In this document: in pieces, positions 45,416 through 54,823 of the stretch | Position numbering within the stretch: position 1 is the first letter of the stretch | Layout: each line of letters begins with the position of its first letter | NCBI RefSeq assembly: GCF_900100305.1 | Contig: NZ_FNEY01000009.1 | Location: 1-64,000, forward strand | Direction: 5' to 3' | Source: Paracidovorax citrulli | GTDB lineage: Bacteria > Pseudomonadota > Gammaproteobacteria > Burkholderiales > Burkholderiaceae_C | Length of the DNA stretch: 64,000 bases | Notes under the pieces: model-generated | Database searches by the model: none | The model's input: only the letters and a program-made list of their open reading frames with translations | Told to the model about the DNA's origin: nothing | Position numbers and translations under genes: made by a program

Positions 45416-46786
45416 ATGCACTCCGCCACGGGCCGCGGCACTGCCGCTCATTTCCGCGCAGGTCGCCTGCCCGCGCGGGTTGCCGGATGGCTGGCCGGGC
45501 TGCTGCTGGCGGCCTGGGCCGCCGCGGCCGCGGGCGCATCGCCCGTCAAGCCACGGGAAGCAGCCCGGCCCGCACCGCGGGCGGCCGAGCCCACGGCACT
45601 GCACATCTGGCACTGCTGGGCCTCGCCCGGCGAGCACCAGCGCAGCGAGGTGCTGGCGCGGCACCTGGCGCGGCACGGCCTGCACTGGACGATCGAGGAG
45701 CCGGTGTGCGGCAACGGCAACAGCGCGCTGTCGGTGTTCACCCAGCGCTTCCAGCATCGCCTGCCGCGCCCCGCCGCGGTGATGACGGCGGGCGAAGGCG
45801 CGCCGCCGCTGGCCGCCAAGGGCCTGCTGCTGCCGCTGGACGCCATCGCGCGGGAGCAGGAGTGGGAGGAAGTCGTGCCCTATGCCCTGCAGGATTGGGC
45901 GCGCTTCCGCGGCCACTGGATCGCCGCGCCGCTGTTCGTGCATTCCACCAACCTGCTGTGGTTCAACAAGCCCCTGCTGGACCGCCTGGGCGGCACCGTG
46001 CCCGACACCTGGGACGAACTGCTGGAATTGCTCGGCCGCGCGCAGGCGGCGGGCATCGTGCCGGTCGGGATCGGCGCCGATGCGTGGGAATACTCGTTCT
46101 GGTTCGAGTCCGTGGCGGCCGGCGCGGGCGGCGCGGAGTTCTACCGGCGGTTTTTCCTGGAGCACGACCGGCGCGCGTACGACGAAGCCATCGTGCGCCG
46201 CATCTTCGCGCGCATGGCACAGCTGCGGCCCTACCTGCGCGCGAACGCCGCTTCCCGCGACTGGAGCAGCGCCAGCGACATGGTCGAAGAGGGCAAGGCG
46301 CTGCTGCAGATGCAGGGCAGCTGGCTGAACGGCGAATTGCGCCAGCGCGGGATGGAGGCCGGCCAGGACTACCTGTGTCCGCGCTTTCCGGACACGCAGG
46401 GCATGGTGCTCTACATCGGCGACCAGGTCGGCTTCGTGCGTGGCGCGCAGGTGGACCCGGCCGCGCAGCGCGTCTTCATGCGCATGGTGATGGACACGGA
46501 CTTCCAGCGCGAGATGGGCATCGCCAGCGGCGCGGCGCCCGCGCGCGTGGACGTGCCCGACACGGGGGCGGACCTGTGCGGCCGCCAGGCCATCCGGGAC
46601 CTGCGCAGCGCGAACATGCGCCGCACGGTGCTCGCGGCCTTCTCTGCGCTGTCGCCGCGCTCGGTGCAGCAGCACATCAACGATATCGTCATGCAGCACC
46701 TGCAGGGCCGCATCGACGACGCGCGCGCCACGCAACGGCTCAAGGACCTGATCCTGGGCACCGGGCCGGTCGGGCCCGAGCGATGA
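45416..46786 (+). CDS. ABC-type sugar-binding-like periplasmic protein, stand-alone
   Basis: 456 residues from ATG 45416: N-terminal membrane/signal helix (VAGWLAGLLLAAWAAAAAGA) then a family-1 extracellular solute-binding fold: LHIWHCWASPGEHQRSEVLA, LFVHSTNLLWFNKPLLDRLGGTVPDTWDELLELLGRAQAAG, VGIGADAWEYSFWFESVA, MQGSWLNGELRQRG. No permease or ATPase genes adjoin it, so a signalling (two-component or chemoreceptor input) role is possible; the chemoreceptor lies just upstream with a 100-base gap. It contains several cysteines unusual for such proteins. Confidence 0.8.
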   Translation: MHSATGRGTAAHFRAGRLPARVAGWLAGLLLAAWAAAAAGASPVKPREAARPAPRAAEPTALHIWHCWASPGEHQRSEVLARHLARHGLHWTIEEPVCGNGNSALSVFTQRFQHRLPRPAAVMTAGEGAPPLAAKGLLLPLDAIAREQEWEEVVPYALQDWARFRGHWIAAPLFVHSTNLLWFNKPLLDRLGGTVPDTWDELLELLGRAQAAGIVPVGIGADAWEYSFWFESVAAGAGGAEFYRRFFLEHDRRAYDEAIVRRIFARMAQLRPYLRANAASRDWSSASDMVEEGKALLQMQGSWLNGELRQRGMEAGQDYLCPRFPDTQGMVLYIGDQVGFVRGAQVDPAAQRVFMRMVMDTDFQREMGIASGAAPARVDVPDTGADLCGRQAIRDLRSANMRRTVLAAFSALSPRSVQQHINDIVMQHLQGRIDDARATQRLKDLILGTGPVGPER

Positions 46787-46991
46787 GGGCGCCGGCACGG
46801 CGCCGCCCATTCGCCATCAAATCAATAGCACCCCGTCCATTGCGGGCAAGGGATTCCGTGCTTTTCTCCTGATGAGATGGAGGGCACGCGGCGATACATC
46901 TGTGTCCGCCGGGTAAAACCTCGCCGGCCCCCTTGCGGGGCCTTGCGCGGCGGCGCACCATGCGCGCCACAGCCACTCTTCCTCCAACACC

Positions 46992-48641
46992 ATGCTGTCC
47001 TTCGTGAACGCCGCTGTTGCCCGTGCCGCGTCCCTGCGCGATCCCGAAGATCCCGGGCCCGGGTATCCCGCCGTCGGGCGCCGCCAATGGCTCGCCACCG
47101 CTGCCGTGGGGGTGTGCGGTGCCGCCGGGCTCACGCTGGCCGCACCGCCCGGGGCCTTCGCCGCCGAAAGCGATCGCGACGCGCCCCGCTCTCCCGCGGA
47201 GGGCGCGCGCCTGCTGGACCGGCTCACCTGGGGCGCCAACGCCGCGGCACTGGAGGGCCTGCAGCACGTCGGCCCGGCGGCCACCGTGGCGGCGCTGCTG
47301 CGCCCTGCCCCGAACGCCCCGCTGCCGCCCGAGGCGCAGGCGCAGATCGACGCCATGGCCATCACCCTCACGCCGATGGAAACCCTGGCCATCGACATGC
47401 AGGCCCGCCAGCAGGCCATCAGGAACGAGCCGACCGAGGAGGCCCGCAAGGCCGCCCAGGCTGCCTACCAGCGCGACATGCGGGCGCTGCAGCGCGAGGC
47501 CGAGCGGCGCTTCGTGCTGCGGGCCGTGTACTCCCCGGCGCAGCTGCAGGAGAAGATGACCTGGTTCTGGATGAACCATTTCAACGTGTTCGCCGGCAAG
47601 GCGGACATCCGCGCCATGGTGGGCGACTACGAGGACCGCGCCATCCGCCCGCATGCGCTGGGGCGCTTCCGCGACCTGCTGGGCGCCACGGTGCGGCATC
47701 CGGCCATGCTGCGCTACCTGGACAACGCGCAGAATGCCGCCCGCCGCATCAACGAGAACTACGCGCGCGAGTTGATGGAGCTGCACACGCTGGGCGTGGA
47801 CGGCGGATACAGCCAGCGCGACGTGCAGGAGATGGCGCGCGTGCTCACCGGCCACGGCGTGTCGCTGCGCCCGCTGGACGAGCCGCCACCGAAGCTCAAG
47901 CCCGAATGGGCACGCCAGTACGTGCGCCGCGGCCTGTACGAGTTCCATCCGCAGCGCCACGACTGGGACCCGAAGGAACTGCTCGGCCAGCCGCTGCAGG
48001 GCCAGGGCATGGCGGAGCTGGACGAGGCGCTGGACCGGCTCGCCCGCGCGCCGGCCACCGCCCGCTTCGTGACCCGCAAGATGGCCGCCTACCTGGTGGG
48101 CGATGCACCGCCGCCCGCGCTGCTGCAGGCGATGGCCGAGCGCTTCCAGCAGACCGACGGCCACATCGGCGCGGTGCTGCAGACGCTGTTCACGAGCGAG
48201 GCGTTCCAGGCCTCGCTCGGCACCCGGCTGCGCGACCCCGTGCAGTACGTGATGGCCGGCCTGCGCCTGGGCTACTCCGACCGCGTGCTGGCCAACCCCG
48301 ATCCGGCGCTCTCGTGGCTGCAGCGCCTGGCCGAGCCGCTCTACGGCCGCGTCACGCCGGACGGCTATCCGCTGGACGCGGCCGCCTGGACCAGCTCCGG
48401 CCAGATGGCCGTGCGCTTCGAGATCGCGCGGGCGCTGGGCGGGGCCGGGACCGGCGCGCTCTACCGCGCCGAGGGGGCGCCGCCGCCGAAGGTGCGGCCC
48501 CCCGCGATCGCGCAGAACGCCGCCTTCCGCGCCATGGAGCCGCAACTGGCGCCGGCCACGCGCGTGGCGCTGGCGCGTGCCGGCTCGCCCGCGGAATGGA
48601 ACACTTTCTTGCTGTCCGCCCCCGAATTCATGTACGCCTGA
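46992..48641 (+). CDS. DUF1800 family protein
   Basis: 549 residues with a twin-arginine-like signal (GRRQWLATAAVGVCGAAG, about 29-47). DUF1800 blocks: RLLDRLTWGANA near the N-terminus, EKMTWFWMNHFNVFAGKADIRAM, LRYLDNAQNAARRINENYARELMELHTLGVDGGYSQRDVQEMARVLTGHG, and a late MAAYLVGDAPPPALLQAMAERF. These proteins are exported and nearly always paired with a DUF1501 gene, as here. Molecular function not established. Confidence 0.88.
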   Translation: MLSFVNAAVARAASLRDPEDPGPGYPAVGRRQWLATAAVGVCGAAGLTLAAPPGAFAAESDRDAPRSPAEGARLLDRLTWGANAAALEGLQHVGPAATVAALLRPAPNAPLPPEAQAQIDAMAITLTPMETLAIDMQARQQAIRNEPTEEARKAAQAAYQRDMRALQREAERRFVLRAVYSPAQLQEKMTWFWMNHFNVFAGKADIRAMVGDYEDRAIRPHALGRFRDLLGATVRHPAMLRYLDNAQNAARRINENYARELMELHTLGVDGGYSQRDVQEMARVLTGHGVSLRPLDEPPPKLKPEWARQYVRRGLYEFHPQRHDWDPKELLGQPLQGQGMAELDEALDRLARAPATARFVTRKMAAYLVGDAPPPALLQAMAERFQQTDGHIGAVLQTLFTSEAFQASLGTRLRDPVQYVMAGLRLGYSDRVLANPDPALSWLQRLAEPLYGRVTPDGYPLDAAAWTSSGQMAVRFEIARALGGAGTGALYRAEGAPPPKVRPPAIAQNAAFRAMEPQLAPATRVALARAGSPAEWNTFLLSAPEFMYA

Positions 48642-48707
48642 CGGCCGCCAGGGCGTTGCGAATGCAACCGCCCACGGAGCTGCCCGTTGATCCAGGAAAG
48701 GCCTGCC

Positions 48708-50006
48708 ATGCCGCATTCCGCCACTCCCGAACGCTCTTCCCTGCCCCGTGACGCCGCCAGCGCCGCGCCAGGCCTCGCCGGCATCGCGCCCACGCGCCGC
48801 CGCTGCCTGCAGGCGCTCGCCGCCCTGGCCGCGCCGGGCGTGCTGCAGGCCAGCCTGGCGGCCACGCCGCAGGGCACGGCGGACGCGCGCTTCCTGCTCG
48901 TCTTCCTGCGCGGCGGCTACGACTGCGCGAGCCTGCTGGTGCCCACCTCGAGCGACTTCTACTACGAGAGCCGCCCGAACATCGCCATCGCCCGCCCCGG
49001 CGCCGAGGGCGGCGCCCTGCAACTCACCGCCGACTGGGGCCTGCACCCGGCGCTGGCCGGTTCGCTGCAGCCGCTCTACGCGAAGAAGCAGGTCGCCTTC
49101 GTGCCGTTCTCGGGCACCGACGATCTCACGCGCAGCCACTTCGACACGCAGGACAGCATCGAGCTGGGCCAGCCCGTGGGCGCGCGGCGCGACTACCGCT
49201 CGGGCTTCCTGAACCGGCTGGCGATGGAACTCGGTGCCCAGCCGCGCTGGCACGACCATCTCTCGCCCATGGCCTTCACCGACACGCTGCCGCTGGTGCT
49301 GCGCGGCGGCTACGACGTGCCCAACACGGCCCTGGCCGCGGCCGGTGTGTCCAAGCCGGGCATCGACGAACGGCAGGCGGGGCTGATCGCTTCCATGTAC
49401 CAGGGCACGCCGCTGGCCGCGCCCGTGGCCGAGGGCTTCCAGACGCGCGACGAGGTGGCGCGCACCATGCAGGGCGAGATGGACGCCGCCAGCCGCAACG
49501 CGCTCAGCACCAAGGGCTTCGAGGGCACGGCGCGGCGCATGGCGCGCCTCATGCAGTCGCGCTACAACCTGGGGTTCGTGGACGTGGGCGGCTGGGACAC
49601 GCACGTGGGCCAGGGCAACGCCACGGGCGCGCTGGCCAACCGCTTCGAGGAGCTGGGCCGGGGGCTCGCCGCCTTCGCCGACGAGATGGGCCCGGCCTGG
49701 GCCCGCACCACCGTGGTCGTGGTGAGCGAATTCGGCCGCACCTTCCGCGAGAACGGCAACCGCGGCACGGACCACGGCCACGGCAGCGTGATGTGGGTGC
49801 TGGGCGGCGGCATCGCCGGCGGGCGCATCGTGGGCGAGCAGCAGGCGCTGGCCGCGACCACGCTGTTCCAGAACCGCGACTACCCCGTGCTCAACGACTA
49901 CCGCGGCGTGCTGGGCGGCATTTTCGGGCGCATGTACGGGCTGAACGGGAACGCGCTCGCCCGGGTGTTCCCGGGAGCGAAACCGAAGGACCTGCGGCTG
50001 GCGTGA
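48708..50006 (+). CDS. DUF1501 family (sulfatase-like fold) protein
   Basis: 432 residues from ATG 48708 (AGGAAAGG upstream). Signal is Tat-like (TRRRCLQALAALAAPGVLQASLAA). DUF1501 blocks: FLLVFLRGGYDCASLLVPTSSDFYYESRPNIAIARPG, RSHFDTQDSIELG, FVDVGGWDTHVGQGNATGAL, TTVVVVSEFGRTFRENGNRGTDHGHGSVMWVLGGGIAGG (metal-site-like DHGHG). It is 66 bases after the DUF1800 gene and they form the usual pair, probably secreted together. Confidence 0.9.
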   Translation: MPHSATPERSSLPRDAASAAPGLAGIAPTRRRCLQALAALAAPGVLQASLAATPQGTADARFLLVFLRGGYDCASLLVPTSSDFYYESRPNIAIARPGAEGGALQLTADWGLHPALAGSLQPLYAKKQVAFVPFSGTDDLTRSHFDTQDSIELGQPVGARRDYRSGFLNRLAMELGAQPRWHDHLSPMAFTDTLPLVLRGGYDVPNTALAAAGVSKPGIDERQAGLIASMYQGTPLAAPVAEGFQTRDEVARTMQGEMDAASRNALSTKGFEGTARRMARLMQSRYNLGFVDVGGWDTHVGQGNATGALANRFEELGRGLAAFADEMGPAWARTTVVVVSEFGRTFRENGNRGTDHGHGSVMWVLGGGIAGGRIVGEQQALAATTLFQNRDYPVLNDYRGVLGGIFGRMYGLNGNALARVFPGAKPKDLRLA

Positions 50007-50051
50007 AAGACGCGCCCGGGCCCGGCCACGGAACCGTGGCGGCGCCGTGCC

Positions 50052-51014
50052 TCAGCCCTGTGCCGGCGCACTGGACTGGAACACGCCAGTCAGCAATTCC
50101 GGCAACCGATCCCGCCCCATGCGGAATCCGCAGGCCTGCGCATGGCCGCCGCCGCCCATGCGGGTGGCGAGCACCGAGCAGTCGTAGCCGCGCTGCGAGC
50201 GCAGGCCGACCTTGACCTGCCCGTCCTTGCCCAGCACCCACATCAGCGCGAAGGTGCCGGACTGCTGGGAGAGCATCTCGCCGATCAGGCTGTGGAAGGC
50301 GCCCGGCGCATTGACCATCAGGCCCTGTTCGCCGTCGAACACCAGCGGCTGCGCGCCGCCCGCGACATCTGCCGCGAGGTGGCGGAACTTCTCGTCCATG
50401 GCCTCGCCGCGCGCGACGAAGGCCTGCGTCTGGTCCGGCGTGAAACGGGCGATGGCGTCCCAGCGCGCGAAGTCGAACGGCTCCATGTCCAGCGCGGCGA
50501 CGTAACCGGCGGTTTCAGGGTACTTCCAGTTCCAGAGGTCGCGGTCTTCGATGTAGCGCACCAGATCGGGCAGCGGCGTCTCCGCGTGGAAGAAATCCCA
50601 GGCGAGGCGCGCGCCCGACTTGTCCATGTCGAAATGGACCACGCCGCAGCGGCAGGCGAAGCCGGTGAGCTGTTCGGCGGCGCTCTTGTGGTGGTCCAGC
50701 ATCACGAGGCGGGCGGCGCGCTCGTCGATGGCGCGCAGCAGATCGGGCGGGAACGAGAAATCCAGGATGTACACGTACCGGCCTTCGAGGGGCGGCAGGT
50801 CGTCCACGGACTTCGCCTGGCCGTGGGACAGGCCCACGCATTCGACCTCGCCGCCGTAGTAGCGCCAGGCGGCCAGCGCGGCGCCGAAGCCGTCGGCGCA
50901 GCGGCCGTGGTAGAGCACCAGGGGGGAAGGGTCGTCCGGCGACGGGGCCATGAGCAGGGTCTGGGGCAGCAGGGTGCGCGCGATGGCGGGGGCGGAAGTC
51001 GTCGTGGTGGTCAT
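50052..51014 (-). CDS. DHH-family phosphoesterase
   Basis: 320 residues, starting MTTTTTSAPAIARTLLP at 51014. Begins the catalytic domain at LVLYHGRCADGFGAALAAWRYYG (first Asp), then VYILDFSFPPDLL, LVMLDHHKSAAEQL (the DHH motif) and VHFDMDKSGARLAWDFF; the C-terminal DHHA1 part ends with SVLATRMGGGGHAQACGFRM. This is the architecture of nano-RNase/oligoribonuclease-like or other DHH/DHHA1 enzymes; the exact substrate is not clear. Its 5' end is 133 bases from the divergent lipoprotein gene. Confidence 0.87.
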   Translation of the reverse strand: MTTTTTSAPAIARTLLPQTLLMAPSPDDPSPLVLYHGRCADGFGAALAAWRYYGGEVECVGLSHGQAKSVDDLPPLEGRYVYILDFSFPPDLLRAIDERAARLVMLDHHKSAAEQLTGFACRCGVVHFDMDKSGARLAWDFFHAETPLPDLVRYIEDRDLWNWKYPETAGYVAALDMEPFDFARWDAIARFTPDQTQAFVARGEAMDEKFRHLAADVAGGAQPLVFDGEQGLMVNAPGAFHSLIGEMLSQQSGTFALMWVLGKDGQVKVGLRSQRGYDCSVLATRMGGGGHAQACGFRMGRDRLPELLTGVFQSSAPAQG

Positions 51015-51146
51015 AGGGGCGCGATTGTCGGCGACATCGGGGCTGGCGCGCTCGCGCGCGGCGCGGAACAATGGCGCAATCGGCGGGGCAGGCATCCGGT
51101 GCCGCCCCGCCCTGCCCCCCGCCCCACTCCGCCCGAGGAGCCCCGC

Positions 51147-51806
51147 ATGCCCGCAATCCACCCCCTCCGCCCCGGCCGCAAGGCCCCTGCACGCCTGGCC
51201 TGAACCGGCCTGCTGGCGGCCGCGCTGGCGCTCGCGGGATGCGCCAGCGCGGTGCCCGCGCCCTCCGGCGCGGACCCGGCCGAGGTGCAGCGCCATGCGG
51301 CCGACCTGGCCGAATGCCAGCGCTATGCGCAGCAGATCGGCGTGGTGATCGAGACGCTGGACGGCATGCTGACCGGCGCGCTGGTGCTGGCATCGCTCGC
51401 ATGGTCCGCGGGCGGCAGCCACGATGCGGTGCGCGACTGGGCCGTGGCGGGCGGCGCGCTCGGGGCCACCCAGGGGCTGAAGCCACTGGAGCGCCGCCGC
51501 CGCGCGGTGGACAGCTGCATGCAGGCGCGCGGCCACGCGGCCGGGCCCTACCCCGCGGCGCCGCTCCCGCCGCCGCCCGCCGAACCCGCTCCCGGCACGG
51601 TGACCGGGCCCGCGCTGCCCGCCATCGCGCTGGGGGTGGACAGTTTCAGCGCCCAGCAGCTGGCGCGCGCCCAGGCCTGCAGCGCCCAGCCGGTCGCGGC
51701 GCTGGCGGCCAAGGGGCCGGGCTTCGAGACCTATACCGTGGCCTGCGACAGCGGCGACGCGCTGGCGATCCGCTGCGAGTTCGGCAACTGCCGCGTGCTG
51801 CGCTGA
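51147..51806 (+). pseudogene. Small lipoprotein gene with a premature stop in the signal peptide
   Basis: An ATG at 51147 with GAGGAG upstream opens MPAIHPLRPGRKAPARLA, is stopped by TGA (51201-51203, codon 19), and resumes in the same frame as TGLLAAALALAGCASAVPAP, a textbook lipoprotein signal with the Cys after LAG. The mature part (about 180 codons) is open to 51806 and contains DPAEVQRHAADLAECQRYAQQIGVVIETLDG, a Pro-rich linker and FETYTVACDSGDALAIRCEFGNCRVLR. TGG (Trp) to TGA is the simplest lesion. Translation from an inner GTG or ATG would give no signal peptide. Confidence 0.6.
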
Positions 51807-51852
51807 GCGGCCGGGCCGCGGTGGACGCGCCCCGGGGTATGCTGCGCGCCCG

Positions 51853-52686
51853 ATGCCGCTTCCGAACGCCCCCCGCCATCCGCCCCTGGCCATCCTCCGG
51901 CAGGACGACGACCTCGTCGCCGTGTACAAGCCCGCCGGCTGGCTCGTGCACCGCACGGGCCTGGACGCGGGCGAGACCCGCTTCGTGATGCAGGCGCTGC
52001 GCGACCAGCTCGGCCGCCGGGTGTACCCGGTGCACCGGCTCGACAAGGGCACCTGCGGAGTGCTGGTGATGGGGCTGCACGCGGAGGCAGCCCGCGCGCT
52101 GTCGCAGGCCTTCGAGCAGCACCGGGTGGACAAGCGCTACCTGGCCCTGGTGCGCGGCCATGCACCGGACCGGGTGCAGGTGGACCATGCCCTGCGCCCG
52201 GACGATGCGCCGCCCGATGCCGCCGTGCAGCCGGCCCGCACGGCGCTGCGCTGCCTGGCGCGGCTGGAGCTGCCCGAGGCCAGCGATGCGCGCTTCGCCA
52301 CCACGCGGGCCTCGCTGGTGGAAGCCCTGCCGGAAACCGGCCGCCGCCACCAGATCCGCCGGCACCTCAAGCACATCGCCCATCCGATCCTGGGCGACGC
52401 CACCCATGGCAAGGGCCCGCTGAACCGCTGGTGGGCGCAGCGGCTGGGTCTGCAGCGGCTCTGGCTGCACGCCTGGCGGCTGGCGCTGCCGCATCCGGCG
52501 ACGGGCGAGACGGTGGTGGTGGACAGCGGCCTGCGGGGCGGGCCGCTGCCCGGCACGACGGCTGCGCCGGGCGGGGCGGGCCCGGCGGAGATGCCGGCGG
52601 CCGCGCCCGACCTGCACGACTGGCAGGCGCGCGTCCTCAGCCTCGACTGGGTCCCCCGCGGCGATGCAGCCGCCCCGGGACGCTGA
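51853..52686 (+). CDS. RluA-type pseudouridine synthase, TruC-like
   Basis: 277-residue synthase; catalytic Asp in HRLDKGTCGVLVMG, with the less common Cys in the HRLDxxTSG position. Also ILRQDDDLVAVYKPAGWLVH, YLALVRGHAPD and ALPETGRRHQIRRHLKHIAHPILGDATHGKG, the last being the family's motif III. The length and early motif spacing fit TruC (tRNA U65). It is flanked by the damaged lipoprotein gene and the MgtC gene. Confidence 0.82.
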   Translation: MPLPNAPRHPPLAILRQDDDLVAVYKPAGWLVHRTGLDAGETRFVMQALRDQLGRRVYPVHRLDKGTCGVLVMGLHAEAARALSQAFEQHRVDKRYLALVRGHAPDRVQVDHALRPDDAPPDAAVQPARTALRCLARLELPEASDARFATTRASLVEALPETGRRHQIRRHLKHIAHPILGDATHGKGPLNRWWAQRLGLQRLWLHAWRLALPHPATGETVVVDSGLRGGPLPGTTAAPGGAGPAEMPAAAPDLHDWQARVLSLDWVPRGDAAAPGR

Positions 52687-52925
52687 CGCCGCAGTCCGTC
52701 GGGGAACGCGCATGTCGAGCCCGGCAGGAAGACCTTGCCGCGCCCGGGTAGGCGCCGTCCTACCCGCTGTCGCGACGGGTGCTGCCGGGATGCCGGCTGC
52801 CCGCGGCGCACAGTCGGGGCCACTTCCGAAGACTTGATTCCCGCCATGCACAGCACCGCATCCCGCCGCCCTGACAGCAGGAGACTCCAGGCACCTTCCG
52901 GCCCATGCCGGTGCGGAGGCGCCGC

Positions 52926-53543
52926 ATGACGGAGTGGTGGGAGGTGATCCTGGCCACGGCGGCCGGCGAATTCTCCGACCTGCCCGACCTGGAGCAGGCC
53001 ACGCGCATCGTGGTGCGCCTGGGCATGGCCGGGCTGCTGGGCGGGCTGCTGGGCTGGGAGCGCGAGCACCGTGGCAAGGCCGCCGGGGTGCGCACGCACA
53101 TGCTGGTGTCGATGGGCGCGGCGCTGTTCGTGCTGGTGGCCGAGCAGGAAGGCATCGCGCCCGCGGACAACAGCCGCGTGCTGCAGGGCATCATCGCGGG
53201 CGTGGGCTTTCTGGGCGCGGGCACCATCCTCAAGAGCGACGGCGCGCACCAGATCCGGGGGCTCACCACCGCCGCCGGCATCTGGCTCACCGCGGCGATC
53301 GGCGTGGCGGCGGGGCTGGGCCGCGAGGCGACCGCGCTGCTGAGCACGCTGCTGGCCCTGCTGGTGCTGGCCGCGGAGCCGATCGCGCAGCGGCTGCTGT
53401 ACGGGCGCAGCGCCCCCGCGAAGGACGACGCGGCGGCAGCCGGGGAACGCCGGGCCGCGGCAGGGGCGCGATCGCCCTCGTCGGCGCAGGACCATGGCAG
53501 CGAGACCGGCTCCACGGGCGGCGGGCCGCCCGCCGCGTCCTGA
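52926..53543 (+). CDS. MgtC/SapB-family membrane protein
   Basis: 205 residues from MTEWWEVILATAAGEFSDLP (ATG 52926). Five helices with the MgtC signature LGMAGLLGGLLGWEREHRGKAAGVRTHMLVSMGAALFVLVAEQEG and IIAGVGFLGAGTILKS, ending in a soluble Ser/Ala-rich tail of about 50 residues with no ACT domain. Members affect magnesium-limited growth and ATP-synthase activity in pathogens. The 239-base leader contains no reading frame; I see no clear riboswitch. Confidence 0.9.
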   Translation: MTEWWEVILATAAGEFSDLPDLEQATRIVVRLGMAGLLGGLLGWEREHRGKAAGVRTHMLVSMGAALFVLVAEQEGIAPADNSRVLQGIIAGVGFLGAGTILKSDGAHQIRGLTTAAGIWLTAAIGVAAGLGREATALLSTLLALLVLAAEPIAQRLLYGRSAPAKDDAAAAGERRAAAGARSPSSAQDHGSETGSTGGGPPAAS

Positions 53544-53603
53544 AGTTTTCCAGGCCCCGCCTTTCGCAGGCCCGGCAGCGCGGACAGCCGGGGCCGCGGA
53601 GGG

Positions 53604-54158
53604 TCAGCGTGTCCGCCGGCGCGCGGCCGGGTCGGGGGAGAAATGCGGACCCGCCCCCTCCGCGCCCAGGGCGTCGTCCGGGTTGCGCAGCGGACAGGCG
53701 CGCAACGAGAGACAGCCGCAACCGATGCAGCCATCGAGCTGGTCACGCAGGCGCGTGAGCGTGGCGATGCGTTCGTCGAGTTCCTCGCGCCAGGCGGCCG
53801 ACAGGCGCCGCCAGTCGGCCACGGTGGGCGTGCGGCCTTCGGGCAGGGCCTGCAGGGCGCCCGCGATGGTCGCCAGCGGCAGGCCCATGCGCTGCGCGAT
53901 CTTGATCACGGCCACGCGCCGCAGCACGGAGCGCGGATAGCGGCGCTGGTTGCCGGCGCTGCGCACGCTGGCGATCAGGCCCTTGGATTCGTAGAAATGC
54001 AGGGCCGATACGGCCAGCCCGCTGCGTTCGGCGACCTCGCCCACCGTGAGTTCGGGAACGTCGGCACGGCCGGGCCGGCGGGAACGGGCCTCGGCGGCCG
54101 GACGGATGGATGCGCCGGGGGTGGCGGACGGGGGGGCATGGCGGGAGGCTGGCGGCAT
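53604..54158 (-). CDS. soxR: Redox-sensing MerR-family regulator SoxR
   Basis: 184 residues. MerR helix-turn-helix at about 38-62 ([27 protein letters not shown]), effector linking helix ([15 protein letters not shown]) and the [2Fe-2S] Cys set [12 protein letters not shown] (C-x2-C-x-C-x5-C) near the C-terminus, all the SoxR signature. SoxR senses redox-cycling compounds through cluster oxidation. It is transcribed away from a promoter (54197-54227) that bears its canonical operator in front of the RidA/MFS unit. Confidence 0.96.
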   Translation of the reverse strand: MPPASRHAPPSATPGASIRPAAEARSRRPGRADVPELTVGEVAERSGLAVSALHFYESKGLIASVRSAGNQRRYPRSVLRRVAVIKIAQRMGLPLATIAGALQALPEGRTPTVADWRRLSAAWREELDERIATLTRLRDQLDGCIGCGCLSLRACPLRNPDDALGAEGAGPHFSPDPAARRRTR

Positions 54159-54196
54159 GGCTCGGCGGGGTGGCGGAAATGGGATGGAAAAAGCGG

Positions 54197-54227
54197 TTGA
54201 CCTCAAGTTTAGTTGAGGTTCCATACT
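54197..54227 (+). promoter_or_regulatory. SoxR-controlled promoter with SoxR box
   Basis: TTGACC (-35, 54197-54202) and CATACT (-10, 54222-54227) are separated by 19 bases, the over-long spacer typical of MerR-activated promoters. Within the spacer, CCTCAAGTTTAGTTGAGG (54201-54218) has perfect CCTCAA/TTGAGG arms, matching the known SoxR box. It would activate the ridA-type and MFS genes to its right when SoxR is oxidised. Confidence 0.9.
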
Positions 54228-54284
54228 GCAGGGCATGCGGTCGCCGCCCCACGGCGTCCACCCTTCACGACCCGAGGATTTCCC

Positions 54285-54737
54285 ATGATTTCTCACGCAT
54301 CTGCCGCGGCTTCCGCCACTGTCTCCCGTCCCGTGCTGTCGTTCGCCAACCCTCCGGGGCTCCATGATCCCGCCCCGAATGGCTATTCCCACCTGGCCGT
54401 CGTGCAGGGGCCGGTCCGCACCGTCCACGTGGCCGGCCAGGGCGGGGAGGATGCCGCTGGCCGGCTGGCCGGAGGATTCGATGCCCAGGTACGCCAGGCG
54501 CTGGCCAATCTGTGCACGGCGCTGGCCGCAGCGGGCGCCGCGCCGAGCGACGTCGCCCGCCTTACCGTGCTGGTGGTGGACCACTCCGAAGAGCGGCTGC
54601 GGTCCTTCGGCGCCGCGCTGCGAGCGTGCTGGGGCGCGGCCGCCCTGCCGGCCTGCACGCTGATTCCGGTGCCGCGCCTCGCGCTCGACGGCATGCTGTT
54701 CGAGATCGACGCCACGGCGGTGCTGCCGGCGGCGTGA
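54285..54737 (+). CDS. RidA (YjgF/YER057c/UK114) family protein
   Basis: 150 residues from ATG 54285; no leader peptide. RidA domain blocks: [77 protein letters not shown] and [21 protein letters not shown]. RidA members hydrolyse reactive enamine/imine intermediates, but many subfamilies lack the catalytic Arg and have other roles; this one has [13 protein letters not shown] around the usual Arg site. It is the first gene under the SoxR promoter, 58 bases from the -10. Confidence 0.88.
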   Translation: MISHASAAASATVSRPVLSFANPPGLHDPAPNGYSHLAVVQGPVRTVHVAGQGGEDAAGRLAGGFDAQVRQALANLCTALAAAGAAPSDVARLTVLVVDHSEERLRSFGAALRACWGAAALPACTLIPVPRLALDGMLFEIDATAVLPAA

Positions 54738-54823
54738 GCCTCCCGGCCCCGACACCTCCCGCGGGCGGATGGCGCCACGGCGCCCCAGGCCCATTTCCCT
54801 TCCACAGACCGTTTCCTTTGCCC

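Noticed and set aside
46926-46942. GGCCCC/GGGGCC hairpin downstream of the binding-protein gene as a terminator
   Set aside because: No T-run follows on either strand, so I do not call it a terminator; it may be a chance GC stem.
52687-52925. Riboswitch in the mgtC leader
   Set aside because: The 239-base leader has some stem-forming GC repeats but none of the conserved boxes of the M-box or yybP-ykoY elements that I could recognise.
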